Assembly (NCBI RefSeq): GCF_007183175.1
Contig: NZ_AP019807.1
Span: 2,524,001 to 2,588,000 of the forward strand
DNA from: Microbulbifer sp. GL-2
GTDB lineage: Bacteria > Pseudomonadota > Gammaproteobacteria > Pseudomonadales > Cellvibrionaceae
Direction of reading: 5' to 3'
Length of the DNA: 64,000 nucleotides
Both the position numbers and the translations under genes were made by a program. Below the pieces are notes generated by a model that made no database searches, was not told the origin of the DNA, and saw only the letters and a program-made list of their open reading frames with translations. This document shows positions 17,400-26,459 of this stretch, piece by piece; position 1 is the first letter of the stretch; each line of letters starts with the position of its first letter.

Positions 17400-17915
17400 A
17401 TGAAGTTCGCAGCATCAGGGGTATCCACTGCCGTGCGCATTGTGATGGCGGAATATACAGATAGCCGTCACGGTGCCGATATTATCGCATTAATGGATGA
17501 GTACTCCCGCCATCCTTTCGGTGGGGGAGAGCCTTTGCCTGAGCAATGCCGCCACCAGCTCCTGCCAAAGCTGGCAGAGTTTCCCGGCGCTTTTACGGTG
17601 CTGGCCTATAGCAATGAGAGGGACCAGGCCCTGGGTTTGATAAATTGTTTTACTGGCTTTTCCACTTTTTCCTGCCGGCCCCTGATTAATATTCACGATG
17701 TGATCGTTAGTGAAACCGCTCGCGGCCAGGGAGTTTGCTTGGCTATGATGGATTTTGTGGCGAATGAGGCAAAAAAACGGGGTTGCTGCAAACTGACGAT
17801 GGAAGTACTGGAAAAAAACCTCGCAGCTAAGAACTCTTACCGTAAAGTGGGCTTCAAGCCCTATACCCTGGATGAAGAATTTGGCCAGGCAGAATTCTGG
17901 CAACGTTACTTGTAG
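17400..17915 (+). CDS. GNAT N-acetyltransferase
   Basis: About 171 residues from the ATG at 17400 (AGAAAGAG upstream); starts at 17349 or near 17445 are also possible. The acetyl-CoA site is seen as INIHDVIVSETARGQGVCLAMMDFV (V-x-x-x-x-R-G-Q-G) near residue 105-125, and KLTMEVLEKNLAAKNSYRKVGF gives the C-terminal N-x-x-A-x-x-x-Y-x-K-x-G-F pattern. The HDVIVSETARGQG style is common in small gammaproteobacterial GNATs. Substrate is unknown. Confidence 0.8.
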   Translation: MKFAASGVSTAVRIVMAEYTDSRHGADIIALMDEYSRHPFGGGEPLPEQCRHQLLPKLAEFPGAFTVLAYSNERDQALGLINCFTGFSTFSCRPLINIHDVIVSETARGQGVCLAMMDFVANEAKKRGCCKLTMEVLEKNLAAKNSYRKVGFKPYTLDEEFGQAEFWQRYL

Positions 17916-18027
17916 AGTATTCCGGGGGCAGATAGTTAGTTATATTGGCCCCCTCTTCCCCTCTTGGTTTCCGCAGAAGTGGGACTCGACATAGCCTTAA
18001 TGCCGAGCCTGAAAGGTCGTTTACTAG

Positions 18028-19230
18028 TCAATATTCTAAATTCACTTGTTGTTCCTTCTTTCTTTTAGCAAGGAAGAGTGCAATTACTGCACATACCGCG
18101 ATAAGGCTCACACTGAGCTGTAGCCCAAACAGCGGCTGCTGGGGTTGATGCTCATATAACCAGCCGCCCACTGCGAACCCGATGGTGTAACCACCCGTGT
18201 GCATCAGCGCCAAAAGACCGAAGAGCCTGCCGCCACGCTGTTTGGATTGGCTCAGCAGGGCGCTGTAACCGGGTACCAGGAAAGCGATACCAACCACAAA
18301 AACCAGTAAACCGAAAACTGCAAGCAGGCTTCCCAGGGTGGAGGAGAGCAACATACTGCCCGAGGCTAGTGATATAACCCCGAGTATAAAGCTCATTTGC
18401 GGTGCCTTGAGCTTTCGCACCAACCCTACTTGTACCAGGAACCCACAGATAGCCACCGCAGCCAGTAACACGGCAGTGGCGGAAGAAGCTCCCAAGGCAC
18501 TTAAACTGTAAAGATCCTTGAGCACAGGCCCCATCACTACCTGCAGCTGTCCGACGCTGACCGTGCTGAGTAGAGCTGTGGCAAACAGTGCTAGTGCTCC
18601 CGGAGGCAGGGCGGTGTTTCCATCGGAGTCGGGTGGGGAGTTTTCCGCATCTGCTTGGGGCAGCCCCAGTGTTAACCACAGTGCAGTAAGAGGCAGCAGA
18701 ACAAGCCAGGCAAGCGGCCACAGGTCACCAGCCAGTAGCGCAGGCAGGGCTAGCAGGGGGCCGAGGCCCCGGCCCAGGTTTGCTGCAGCACTGAGGCCCG
18801 AGAGTATCGAGAGGCGCCTTTCCTGTTCGCCCAACTCAACTGCCCAGGCTTGGCAGCAGGGGTAGATGGCTGCAGCGTTCAAGCCGTACACCACTCGACT
18901 TGCTGCCAGGGCTAATATTGCATCCTCTTCAGGCAATCGGCCTTGTGCCATAGCTATCAGCAATGCCACAAACAGCCCCTGCGCGAGAAGCGCCCCGGTT
19001 AATCCCGCCAGTAGTACCGGCTTGCGGCCTATCCTGTCACCCAGCTCACCCCATACCGGCCCCGCCAACATCAGGCACAGGGTGCCCAGTGCAACAAGGC
19101 CTCCAATACTGGCCAGGCTCAAGCCGCAACGCTCGACAATCAAGGGGATCTGGGTGAGCAGCACAACCTGGGCAGCTCCCTGGCTGGCTACTACCCAGTT
19201 GATTTTTCGCAGGTGAAGGGTTCGCCGCAT
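18028..19230 (-). CDS. MFS exporter, probably for the aerobactin-type siderophore
   Basis: A 400-residue, about 12-TM major facilitator. The loop 2-3 signature reads GPVWGELGDRIGRKPVL near residue 62-78. The ORF is open to 19347, but the ATG at 19230 has GGAG seven bases upstream and starts a normal MFS N terminus (MRRTLHLRKINWVVASQG). It diverges from iucA with a Fur-box-like palindrome between, as in other siderophore loci with a dedicated exporter (for example VatD or IucE types). The siderophore role is inferred from position; direction of transport is not shown by the sequence. Confidence 0.82.
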   Translation of the reverse strand: MRRTLHLRKINWVVASQGAAQVVLLTQIPLIVERCGLSLASIGGLVALGTLCLMLAGPVWGELGDRIGRKPVLLAGLTGALLAQGLFVALLIAMAQGRLPEEDAILALAASRVVYGLNAAAIYPCCQAWAVELGEQERRLSILSGLSAAANLGRGLGPLLALPALLAGDLWPLAWLVLLPLTALWLTLGLPQADAENSPPDSDGNTALPPGALALFATALLSTVSVGQLQVVMGPVLKDLYSLSALGASSATAVLLAAVAICGFLVQVGLVRKLKAPQMSFILGVISLASGSMLLSSTLGSLLAVFGLLVFVVGIAFLVPGYSALLSQSKQRGGRLFGLLALMHTGGYTIGFAVGGWLYEHQPQQPLFGLQLSVSLIAVCAVIALFLAKRKKEQQVNLEY

Positions 19231-19356
19231 TAGGTACTCCGCGGGTTGAAATATAAACAGATAAACAGACGCCCAATTCTGTGCAGAATTTCTCATCCAG
19301 ATATTTTTTTCAAAAAAAAGCTTGAATAGCGGAAATTTTACCCGCATGATTTTCTA

Positions 19357-19375
19357 AATACAAATCATTCGTATT
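19357..19375. promoter_or_regulatory. Fur-box-like palindrome at the siderophore divergent promoter
   Basis: AATACAAATCATTCGTATT is a 9-1-9 palindrome with eight of nine pairs matching, of the AATnnnAATnATTnnnATT form common for Fur sites of gammaproteobacterial siderophore genes. It lies 25 bases before the iucA start and 127 bases before the exporter start, so iron-loaded Fur could repress both. Confidence 0.65.
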
Positions 19376-19400
19376 CCACCTTCGGTAAATAATCCCATTT

Positions 19401-21260
19401 ATGAACAATCCCCACCCCAGTTCGGCTGAGTCTAGCCGCACTGCTGGCATAGTTAGTACCCAAGAGATGTTTATGACTGAAGAATCTAGCCTGGTCAAAG
19501 CTTTTGCTGAACGAATGTCAGCCAACTGCTTTTTCAATGCGCTGTTGCGAGAAACTGACACTGGTATCTGGCATATGCAGACAGAAGAGCAGCTTCCCGA
19601 AGAAATCAACATCCCGGCAGTGAGTATTGCTCTACCGGCGAGTAATGCTGAGCTTTGGTTGAATGTGTCTTACCGCAGTGAGTGTGGCAGACATCAATTT
19701 GATTTACCCATAGTGTTTCGGTCGAGTGATGATAGCAGCAGGGTGATTGAACTGGCCGAAGCCGCTCAACTGGTTGCTGAAGAGCCATCGTTTTTTCCCG
19801 GTGCTACTGCGGAATCCAGGGAACAGTTCACCCGCAGAGTTTCAGTCAGTGTTAAAAACATGGCTCAAGCACTGGCTGTGCGTAGTGCTGATATCGAAAA
19901 GCTATTTACTCTACCCCTCACTTTCTCCGAAGCAGAACAGGCACTTTTATGTGGCCATTCTATACATCCAACGCCAAAAAGCCGCGATCCATTTACTGAT
20001 GAGGACGCAGAGCGTTACGCACCGGAGTTTGGCAATAGTTTTACTTTGGTATGGCTTGGGGTGGCCCCTCAATATTTACGCGGTGCAAGCGGGGCGGAAA
20101 TCAGCGAAGCGCAGTTTGCTGATTTGGTGCGTGAGACAGATGGTGGCCCAGTGGCACCTGAAGGCTTTATTGCCATTCCCGCGCATCCCTGGCAGTGGCG
20201 CAAGCTGTGTGAAGATCCACGTATTGTAGAATTACTTGAGGATGGAAAAATAGTTGAGCTGGGCGAGGGTTGTGAGCCCTGGCGGGCAACCTCCTCTCTG
20301 CGCGCCATTTATAATGGCAGAAGCCCCTATATGCTTAAGTTTTCCCTCAGCCTACGGCTGACCAATTCGGTGCGCACTCTACAACCGAAAGAAATGGTTC
20401 GTGGACTTGAAGTGTTAAAAGTAAGGGATACTCCGGTTGGGCAGGAGTTTGCCAATCGCTATCCACGCTTCCAGGTATTGGCGGAACCGGCTTACCTGAT
20501 GCTTGCTGATAACAGTGGTGAGCAAATTATAGAAAGCCTGGTGATGTTTCGGGAAAACCCTTTTCCCGGTGAGTCTGCGGAAAATACCTGCCTCTTGGCC
20601 ACACTGACCCAGGACCATCCGGACGGGTCCCCCTGTCGTGCCGCGCAGCTGATTCAGCGCCTTGCTGAAGAGGAGAATATTTCTGACGAGGCCTCCAGCC
20701 GGCGCTGGTTTAATGCTTTCCTCGATGCGGTAATTGAACCGCTCCTGATCGCCCAAGCCGATTTCGGTATTTTATTTGGCGCCCACCAGCAAAACCTGAT
20801 TCTCTCATTTGATGGAGCTTTGCCCTCAAAGGGTTACTTCAGGGACTGTCAGGGCAGTGGCTATAGCCGTCTTGGCGAGCAGCTCCTCAAACCCTACCTG
20901 CCCAACCTGGCACAGAACAGCGAAAATGTGATTGATGAAAAAATGGCAAACCGCCTGTTTGTTTATTACCTCGTCGTTAACAGCTGCTTTGGCCTGATTA
21001 GTGCACTTTCAGCTGCAGGTATATCTTCTGAGAAAGAGCTGTTGCGCCAGTTGCGTGAGCGCCTGCAATTATTGAATGAAGGCCAACGACGGGATCATAG
21101 CTGCCTCGAATACCTGCTCAATTCGTCTGAGATTTGGGCTAAGGGTAATTTCCAGTGTGCGGTTATCGGTATGAATGAAACTACGACCGAAGACCCGCTT
21201 TCGATCTACCACACAATGGTGAATCCCTTGATGACCGCGGCAGAGCTCGAAGCTGCCTAA
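19401..21260 (+). CDS. iucA: NIS siderophore synthetase, IucA-like
   Basis: A 619-residue IucA/IucC-family synthetase. In aerobactin assembly IucA uses ATP to couple N6-acetyl-N6-hydroxylysine to citrate. ATP-binding motifs are seen as CGHSIHPTPKSRDPF near residue 185-195 (H-P-x-x-K-x-R) and IPAHPWQWRKL near 258; the FhuF-like C-terminal part contains FGILFGAHQQNLIL near 455. It is some 45 residues longer than E. coli IucA; the start could instead be the ATG at 19467. First gene of a four-gene run in the classical iucABCD order, under the Fur-like box. Confidence 0.88.
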   Translation: MNNPHPSSAESSRTAGIVSTQEMFMTEESSLVKAFAERMSANCFFNALLRETDTGIWHMQTEEQLPEEINIPAVSIALPASNAELWLNVSYRSECGRHQFDLPIVFRSSDDSSRVIELAEAAQLVAEEPSFFPGATAESREQFTRRVSVSVKNMAQALAVRSADIEKLFTLPLTFSEAEQALLCGHSIHPTPKSRDPFTDEDAERYAPEFGNSFTLVWLGVAPQYLRGASGAEISEAQFADLVRETDGGPVAPEGFIAIPAHPWQWRKLCEDPRIVELLEDGKIVELGEGCEPWRATSSLRAIYNGRSPYMLKFSLSLRLTNSVRTLQPKEMVRGLEVLKVRDTPVGQEFANRYPRFQVLAEPAYLMLADNSGEQIIESLVMFRENPFPGESAENTCLLATLTQDHPDGSPCRAAQLIQRLAEEENISDEASSRRWFNAFLDAVIEPLLIAQADFGILFGAHQQNLILSFDGALPSKGYFRDCQGSGYSRLGEQLLKPYLPNLAQNSENVIDEKMANRLFVYYLVVNSCFGLISALSAAGISSEKELLRQLRERLQLLNEGQRRDHSCLEYLLNSSEIWAKGNFQCAVIGMNETTTEDPLSIYHTMVNPLMTAAELEAA

Positions 21261-21298
21261 TCCTGATCAATGTGTTGAAAAAATTGAAAGGAAAATTT

Positions 21299-22279
21299 AT
21301 GACCAGTTCAACAGCTGCGCTTGAAATATCCGAGGGTGAACGGGGTCATCTCCCAGATGGGCGTTTATGGGAAATGTCCTCTGGTGGATATCGCTGCCAA
21401 TCTAATGGCGATAAATATTTTCAAATTGATTATATCCCGGGGCGGGATTTCGCGCGTTTTACTTTATCGCTCAGTGACACTTCACCTACGGAACTGGACC
21501 TTTGGTGTGACTGGCTCTTTGCATTGAATCCAGCGCTACAAAATGTGGATATAACTGAAGCAGACATCGTTATTAGCCGGATTTCCCGCACTGAATTTTA
21601 TCAACGGGCAGAGCTTTGGTATTGCGGAAATAATGCAGGAAAATTTCCTCTGCAGTGGGTAGAAAATAAGCTGGGGGTGCGCCACCCCCTCCGTGCAGAG
21701 CCGCCAAAAGGGGAGGTGTATCGACGTTATTTCCACTCCCTGGGGATGGAGTTCAGTCTGCGCCACCTGGATCCTCAAGAAGACTTGGAACGCTTTACTG
21801 ATTGGATGAACCAGGAGCGTGTAGCAAAGTTTTGGGAGGAAGAGGGTGATGTAGAAAAGCAGAGACAGTTTATCGATTCTGTTATTCAGGACCCTCACAA
21901 ACATCCATTGATTGCCTGTTTTGATGACGAGCCCTTTGCATACTTTGAAGTTTATTGGGCCCTCGAAGATCGCATTGCGCCTTACTATGACTGCCAGCCA
22001 TTTGATCGCGGTGCTCACATGTTGGTTGGCGACGCGCGCTTCCTGGGTAAGAAATTTGCTACGGCTTGGTTTAATGGTGTTTCCCACTTTATGTACTTGG
22101 ATGATACGCGAACTGAAACCTTGGTAGGAGAACCTCGGGCGGATAATCGTGCGGTACTAAAATATATCAATGGTACTTTTGGTTGGAAAAAAATTAAAGA
22201 GTTTGATTTTCCTCATAAGCGAGCTGCCCTGGTGATGTGCAAGAAGGGTGAATTTTTTCAGAATATGGGGGGAGTATGA
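21299..22279 (+). CDS. iucB: Hydroxylysine N-acetyltransferase, IucB-like
   Basis: About 326 residues. IucB acetylates N6-hydroxylysine to the hydroxamate used by the synthetases. The C-terminal half has the IucB/RhbD acetyltransferase style: FSLRHLDPQEDLERFTDWMNQERVAKFWEE near residue 150-175, then FAYFEVYWALEDRIAPYYD, HMLVGDARFLGKKFA and EPRADNRAVLKYI. AAAGGAAAATTT precedes the ATG at 21299; a GTG at 21272 is also in frame. Its TGA overlaps the next start by four bases (ATGA), a sign of translational coupling. The acyl donor (acetyl or longer) cannot be read off. Confidence 0.88.
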   Translation: MTSSTAALEISEGERGHLPDGRLWEMSSGGYRCQSNGDKYFQIDYIPGRDFARFTLSLSDTSPTELDLWCDWLFALNPALQNVDITEADIVISRISRTEFYQRAELWYCGNNAGKFPLQWVENKLGVRHPLRAEPPKGEVYRRYFHSLGMEFSLRHLDPQEDLERFTDWMNQERVAKFWEEEGDVEKQRQFIDSVIQDPHKHPLIACFDDEPFAYFEVYWALEDRIAPYYDCQPFDRGAHMLVGDARFLGKKFATAWFNGVSHFMYLDDTRTETLVGEPRADNRAVLKYINGTFGWKKIKEFDFPHKRAALVMCKKGEFFQNMGGV

Positions 22280-24096
22280 GTAGAGATCAATACTGGGTAC
22301 AGGCCAATAGAACTCTGTTGGTAAAGTCACTGGCTGAGCTTTGCTACGAGCAGGCACTCACTGCGAAAGAGGAATCAAAGGGTCAATATTCTGTAGAACT
22401 CATTTCGGGAATTATATATCGCTTTAACGGCCAGCTAACGATTTGGGACTGGTTGTTAATTGATGCACAGAGTATCGAACGTGTGAAGGATGGGCAGTCA
22501 CTGCCTGCTGATGATGCTGCACAGTTTTTTATCGATGCTGGCAAAGACTTGGAAGCTAACTCCAGTACTCTGGGAAATCTGCTGCATGAGCTCGCCAACA
22601 CTTTGGTGGCTGATGTAGCTCTGCTGCAAAAGCGTGAGAATCTCGACGCACAAACTCTGGCGAAACTGCCCGATGAGCAACTGCAGTGCCTGCTGGATGG
22701 ACATCCTAAGGCCATGGTGAATAAAGGGCGTATCGGCTGGGGTGCGCAGGAATTTAACACTTACGGCACAGAGGCTGCCCGGGGTGTGCGATTCCAGTGG
22801 CTGGCGGTAAGGCGGGAACTGGCGGTCAATGGTAATAGCGAAGCGTGGGACTGGCCACAACTGTTGGCCGAAAGTCTGAATGAATCACAGCTGCAGCAGT
22901 TGGATAACGTATGTCGTGAAAAAGGAATCGACTGGCAGACGTTTTTACCGCTGCCGGTGCATCCTTGGCAATGGCAGCACCATATTCGACAGCATTATGC
23001 ACAACAGATTTATCGTGGTGATTTGATCTTGCTGGGTGAGTTTGGTGATGAGTACCTGCCTCAGGTATCTCTGCGTACTTTGTCAAATCTGGATCGCCCT
23101 AGCGCTCTGCATGTGAAACTGCCTTTAACGGTACTGAATACCTCCTGTTACCGGGGAATACCGGGCAAATTTATGCGTTGTGGACCGGCACTGTCTGAGT
23201 GGATGCAGCGACTCTGTGAGCGCGATGGGCAGCTCCAAGCCCGCGGCACGGGAGTTTTACAGGAAGTGGCGGGCTTGCATGTGCCACATTTTCATCATGA
23301 GTTGATCGATGGTACTCCTTATCGCTTCCGAGAATTACTGGGGGCTACCTGGCGGCAGAGCCCCGCGAGCCTGTGTGCGGAGGGAGAGCGTCACCTCTTA
23401 ATGGCTGCACTGCTGCAGAGAGATGCCAGTGGTAAATCTGTCGCGGTTGCCCTGATTGAAGCTTCAGATCTTTCGGTACAGGCGTGGCTGGAACATTTAT
23501 TTGATGCCACGGTGGTGCCGCTCTATCACCTGCTCAGCCGCTATGGCATAGGGCTGGTAGCACACTCGCAAAACCTGACATTGGTGCTACGCGAAAACAA
23601 AGTAGTGCGTGTATTGCTGAAGGATTTCCAGGGTGACCTGCGTCTCGCCCAGGGGGATTTTCCCGATCGCGCGGATCTGCCGGAAGCAGCGGCGGAAGTA
23701 CTCGACCAGTTACCGCCGAATTACATTATTCACGATCTGTTCACCGGCCACTTCGTAACAGTGCTGCGATATCTGTCTGCTCAATTAATGACTGAGATCC
23801 GCTTAAAGGAATTGGATTTTTACGGAATCCTGGCTCGAGTATTGCGTCGTTATCAGGCGTCCGCACAACAGGAAAACACCCATTTGATAGCGCGTTTTCA
23901 GCAGTTCAACCTGTTCCGCCCCCACATTGAGCGGGTCTGTATTAATCGAGTGCGCCTGCGTCAGGGTTACGACGACAGTGCCGAGCGTCCAGTTCCCATT
24001 GTTGGTGGTGAACTCAAGAATCCCCTTTGGCTCGCCGAGCAAAAGTTACAACAACACGAACTTCAACCAGAAACTGCTTCCGCTTTAGAGGCTTAA
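22276..24096 (+). CDS. iucC: NIS siderophore synthetase, IucC-like
   Basis: A 606-residue second IucA/IucC-family synthetase. IucC adds the second acetyl-hydroxylysine to complete aerobactin. Seen: GHPKAMVNKGRIGWG near residue 140 (H-P-x-x-K-x-R/G loop), LPVHPWQWQHHIRQ near 232, LRTLSNLDRPSALHVKLPL near 260, and GIGLVAHSQNLTLVLRE near 430 with the C-terminal ferric-reductase-like iron-transport domain. It overlaps iucB by four bases and ends two bases before iucD. Assignment to IucC rather than IucA rests on position and on this being the second copy. Confidence 0.88.
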   Translation: MSRDQYWVQANRTLLVKSLAELCYEQALTAKEESKGQYSVELISGIIYRFNGQLTIWDWLLIDAQSIERVKDGQSLPADDAAQFFIDAGKDLEANSSTLGNLLHELANTLVADVALLQKRENLDAQTLAKLPDEQLQCLLDGHPKAMVNKGRIGWGAQEFNTYGTEAARGVRFQWLAVRRELAVNGNSEAWDWPQLLAESLNESQLQQLDNVCREKGIDWQTFLPLPVHPWQWQHHIRQHYAQQIYRGDLILLGEFGDEYLPQVSLRTLSNLDRPSALHVKLPLTVLNTSCYRGIPGKFMRCGPALSEWMQRLCERDGQLQARGTGVLQEVAGLHVPHFHHELIDGTPYRFRELLGATWRQSPASLCAEGERHLLMAALLQRDASGKSVAVALIEASDLSVQAWLEHLFDATVVPLYHLLSRYGIGLVAHSQNLTLVLRENKVVRVLLKDFQGDLRLAQGDFPDRADLPEAAAEVLDQLPPNYIIHDLFTGHFVTVLRYLSAQLMTEIRLKELDFYGILARVLRRYQASAQQENTHLIARFQQFNLFRPHIERVCINRVRLRQGYDDSAERPVPIVGGELKNPLWLAEQKLQQHELQPETASALEA

Positions 24097-24098
24097 CC

Positions 24099-25412
24099 AT
24101 GAGTAATTTCCTAGATCTCGCCGGTATCGGAGCCGGTCCATTCAACTTGGCCGTAGCCGCTTTATTGCGGGATAAATCCTTGAGCCATCGTTTCTTCGAA
24201 GCTAAAGCGGAGTTTTCCTGGCACCCGGGTTTAATGTTGCCGGGTGCAATGATGCAGACCTCTTATCTGAAAGACCTGGTGACGCCGGTCGATCCCACTA
24301 GTCCCTGTAGCTTTTTGGCTTACCTGGTGGAAAACAAACGTTTCTATGATTTCCTTCATGCGGAACAACGCACGGTGACTCGCAGGGAATTTGCTGATTA
24401 CCTGGCCTGGGCAGCGCGTCGCCTGGACTCCATCCAAATGAGCAGCCGCGTACAGAGCGTGGTGGATAACGGTGAGTACTTTGAATTGGATGTGCATGGC
24501 CCCAGTGGTCGTGAACGGATTCTCGCCAAAAACCTGTGTGTTGCCGCGGGCAAAAAACCTAATATTCCGGAGTGCAGCCGCCCGCTGCTTTCTGACAATT
24601 GCTTCCATGCGCTGGAAATTGCCCTGCGTAATCCGGATGTGAGCGGTAAGCGTGTTGCGGTAATCGGTGGTGGACAGACTGGCGCAGAGGTGGTTATTAA
24701 TCTACTGGGAAAACATTGGGGGCGCCCGCAGCAGGTAACCTGGGTTTCCCGCCGTAGTAATTATTTACCATTGGATGAAACTCCCTTCACCAATGATTGG
24801 TTTACCCCGGAATATGTCGATGTGTTCCGACAGCTGAGTCCACGTCGCCGTGAAGAGGTTGTCGCTGAACAAAAATTGGCATCCGATGGGATTTCCCCTG
24901 ATACCCTTAAGGAACTCTATCAACTGTTCTATCGCCTAGTACACTTGGAGAAAGATTCTGAGGGGGTGACACTCATGCCCAACCGTGAGCTGGTGGACAT
25001 GTCCTCTCGTGGTGATTACCAGTTACAGCTGCAGAATCATTTACTCGGCGATACCGATGGTGCCGAGTGGATTAACGCTGATATCGTTATTCTCTGCACC
25101 GGTTTAAGCGAAGCATTGCCACCCTGTCTGGCGCCTCTACAGGAGCGGATTCCACGTGATGGAGAAGGGCGTTTGTTGCTGGATGATTCTTTCGCAACAA
25201 AACTGAGCGGTGATGACAGCGACCGTCGTTTGTACTTCCTCGGTACTGGCCGAACCAGCCATGGTATTGCGGAGCCGCAGCTAAGTCTGTCTGCCTGGCG
25301 TGCGGCGCAGGTTGTTAACGACCTGCATGGCAGTACAGTGTACGATAATCAGCAAAGTGGCAATCTTATGAAGTGGATTACTCCTCAGGCCCAGCAGATT
25401 GCCGTAGCTTAA
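24099..25412 (+). CDS. iucD: L-lysine N6-monooxygenase, IucD-like
   Basis: A 437-residue FAD- and NADPH-dependent N-hydroxylase that makes N6-hydroxylysine, the first step to aerobactin. FAD site GIGAGPFNLAVAALL (G-x-G-P-x-N) at residues 8-22, substrate-domain text WHPGLMLPGAMMQTSYLKDLVTPVDPTSPCSFLAYL at about 40-75, NADPH site VAVIGGGQTGAEVVINLLGKH near 190, and the C-terminal GRTSHGIAEPQLSLSAWRAA. Length equals E. coli IucD. The start two bases after iucC stop is preferred over the upstream ATG inside iucC. Ornithine could be an alternative substrate, but the iucABCD order argues for lysine. Confidence 0.9.
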   Translation: MSNFLDLAGIGAGPFNLAVAALLRDKSLSHRFFEAKAEFSWHPGLMLPGAMMQTSYLKDLVTPVDPTSPCSFLAYLVENKRFYDFLHAEQRTVTRREFADYLAWAARRLDSIQMSSRVQSVVDNGEYFELDVHGPSGRERILAKNLCVAAGKKPNIPECSRPLLSDNCFHALEIALRNPDVSGKRVAVIGGGQTGAEVVINLLGKHWGRPQQVTWVSRRSNYLPLDETPFTNDWFTPEYVDVFRQLSPRRREEVVAEQKLASDGISPDTLKELYQLFYRLVHLEKDSEGVTLMPNRELVDMSSRGDYQLQLQNHLLGDTDGAEWINADIVILCTGLSEALPPCLAPLQERIPRDGEGRLLLDDSFATKLSGDDSDRRLYFLGTGRTSHGIAEPQLSLSAWRAAQVVNDLHGSTVYDNQQSGNLMKWITPQAQQIAVA

Positions 25413-25500
25413 TTCTATTTTAATTCTCGTGGCCAAATTTACTTCTGGTCTTTTGCAATATTCCTCACTGTGGCGGAGTTGCCTTGAAGTAATTACACTG

Positions 25501-25525
25501 AGTGATAGCTATTCTGGCTATCACT
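25501..25525. terminator. Inverted repeat between iucD and the EEP-like gene
   Basis: Nine-pair stem AGTGATAGC / GCTATCACT with a seven-base loop, between two convergent genes and overlapping the stop codon of the minus-strand gene. No T-run is seen on either side. Confidence 0.4.
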
Positions 25526-26459
25526 TGGTCACATCAATAAAAATGCCCATGTGATCAGTTACTGAGGCGGCCATGCTGGCACCATTAACGGTAACCGGGG
25601 TGTTCTGTGAAATATAATCCACCTTAGCCACCCGAATCGTCTTTGTATTGTAAGCGGCAACATCGTATTTTTTGCTGCCAGTGCTGTTGGTACCAGCAAA
25701 GCTAATTTGATAGGTGTCCGAGGGCGTTACCTCGTCGTCGGTATGTGCGTCTCGAAAGAAAGTGCCAGTGGCCACACTGAGTGCGGAGGGGGTAAAACTG
25801 TCATTGCCCTGGTTGGTGTCACCCATTACAAGATCAATCGCGCCATGCCCTTGCTGAATCAGCAGGTTATTGATAGTGCGATAAAAGAAAACTGCTTCTC
25901 TTTCATTTTTGGCAATGCTATTAGGTACATGCACGAATACAGCATTGACGTTGCCGCTTTTAACCGCAATCCAACCCATGCCGGAACCGAGTATCTGGTG
26001 CTGGGTAGTATTGGCCGCATGAACACTAAAACTGTTACAAGCCTTTCCCGTAGAGCTTGCCCCCACCAAGCCGCCGGCATGTTGCTGCATTGAACTCCAT
26101 TCAATATTGGCACCATTCATCTCGCCATAAACCAGCAGGTCACAGGTCTGTCCGAGTGAGCGATACAGGTGCTGAAGAGTCTGGCGTGCCTTGCCTTCAA
26201 TCATGCTCAGAAACTGGGCATTACTATGTTGGCCCTTGGCCATAAAACCTTGAGGGGCCTGTGCAACCAATTGAGCGGGGCCGTAAATTGGAGTATGGGG
26301 ATCGAGTCCATCGGCGGTCGGCATAATAAGGTGGCTGGGATCCTGGTTGGCGGCCTGGTGATTATGCGTCATGCGAGTAAAGTGCTGACTGTTGGAAGCA
26401 CTGATTCCATGATTAGTACTGGAGTTTGAATTAATAGATTGATATGCGAAAGTAGGCAT
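25521..26459 (-). CDS. Endonuclease/exonuclease/phosphatase (DNase I-fold) protein
   Basis: A 312-residue protein that I assign to the EEP fold from motif order: LLVYGEMNG (metal Glu) near residue 112, AVFVHVPNS (His strand) near 175, IDLVMGDTNQGN (Asp-Asn catalytic strand) near 210, KVDYISQN near 285, and SVTDHMGIFIDV (terminal Asp-His pair) near 300. This is the pattern of DNase I, sphingomyelinases and CdtB. There is no N-terminal signal peptide; the first 50 residues are rich in Ser, Asn, Gln and His. It stands alone, with a 620-base AT-rich region upstream. It could be a nuclease, a phosphoesterase or a toxin; nothing in the context decides. Confidence 0.5.
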   Translation of the reverse strand: MPTFAYQSINSNSSTNHGISASNSQHFTRMTHNHQAANQDPSHLIMPTADGLDPHTPIYGPAQLVAQAPQGFMAKGQHSNAQFLSMIEGKARQTLQHLYRSLGQTCDLLVYGEMNGANIEWSSMQQHAGGLVGASSTGKACNSFSVHAANTTQHQILGSGMGWIAVKSGNVNAVFVHVPNSIAKNEREAVFFYRTINNLLIQQGHGAIDLVMGDTNQGNDSFTPSALSVATGTFFRDAHTDDEVTPSDTYQISFAGTNSTGSKKYDVAAYNTKTIRVAKVDYISQNTPVTVNGASMAASVTDHMGIFIDVTK

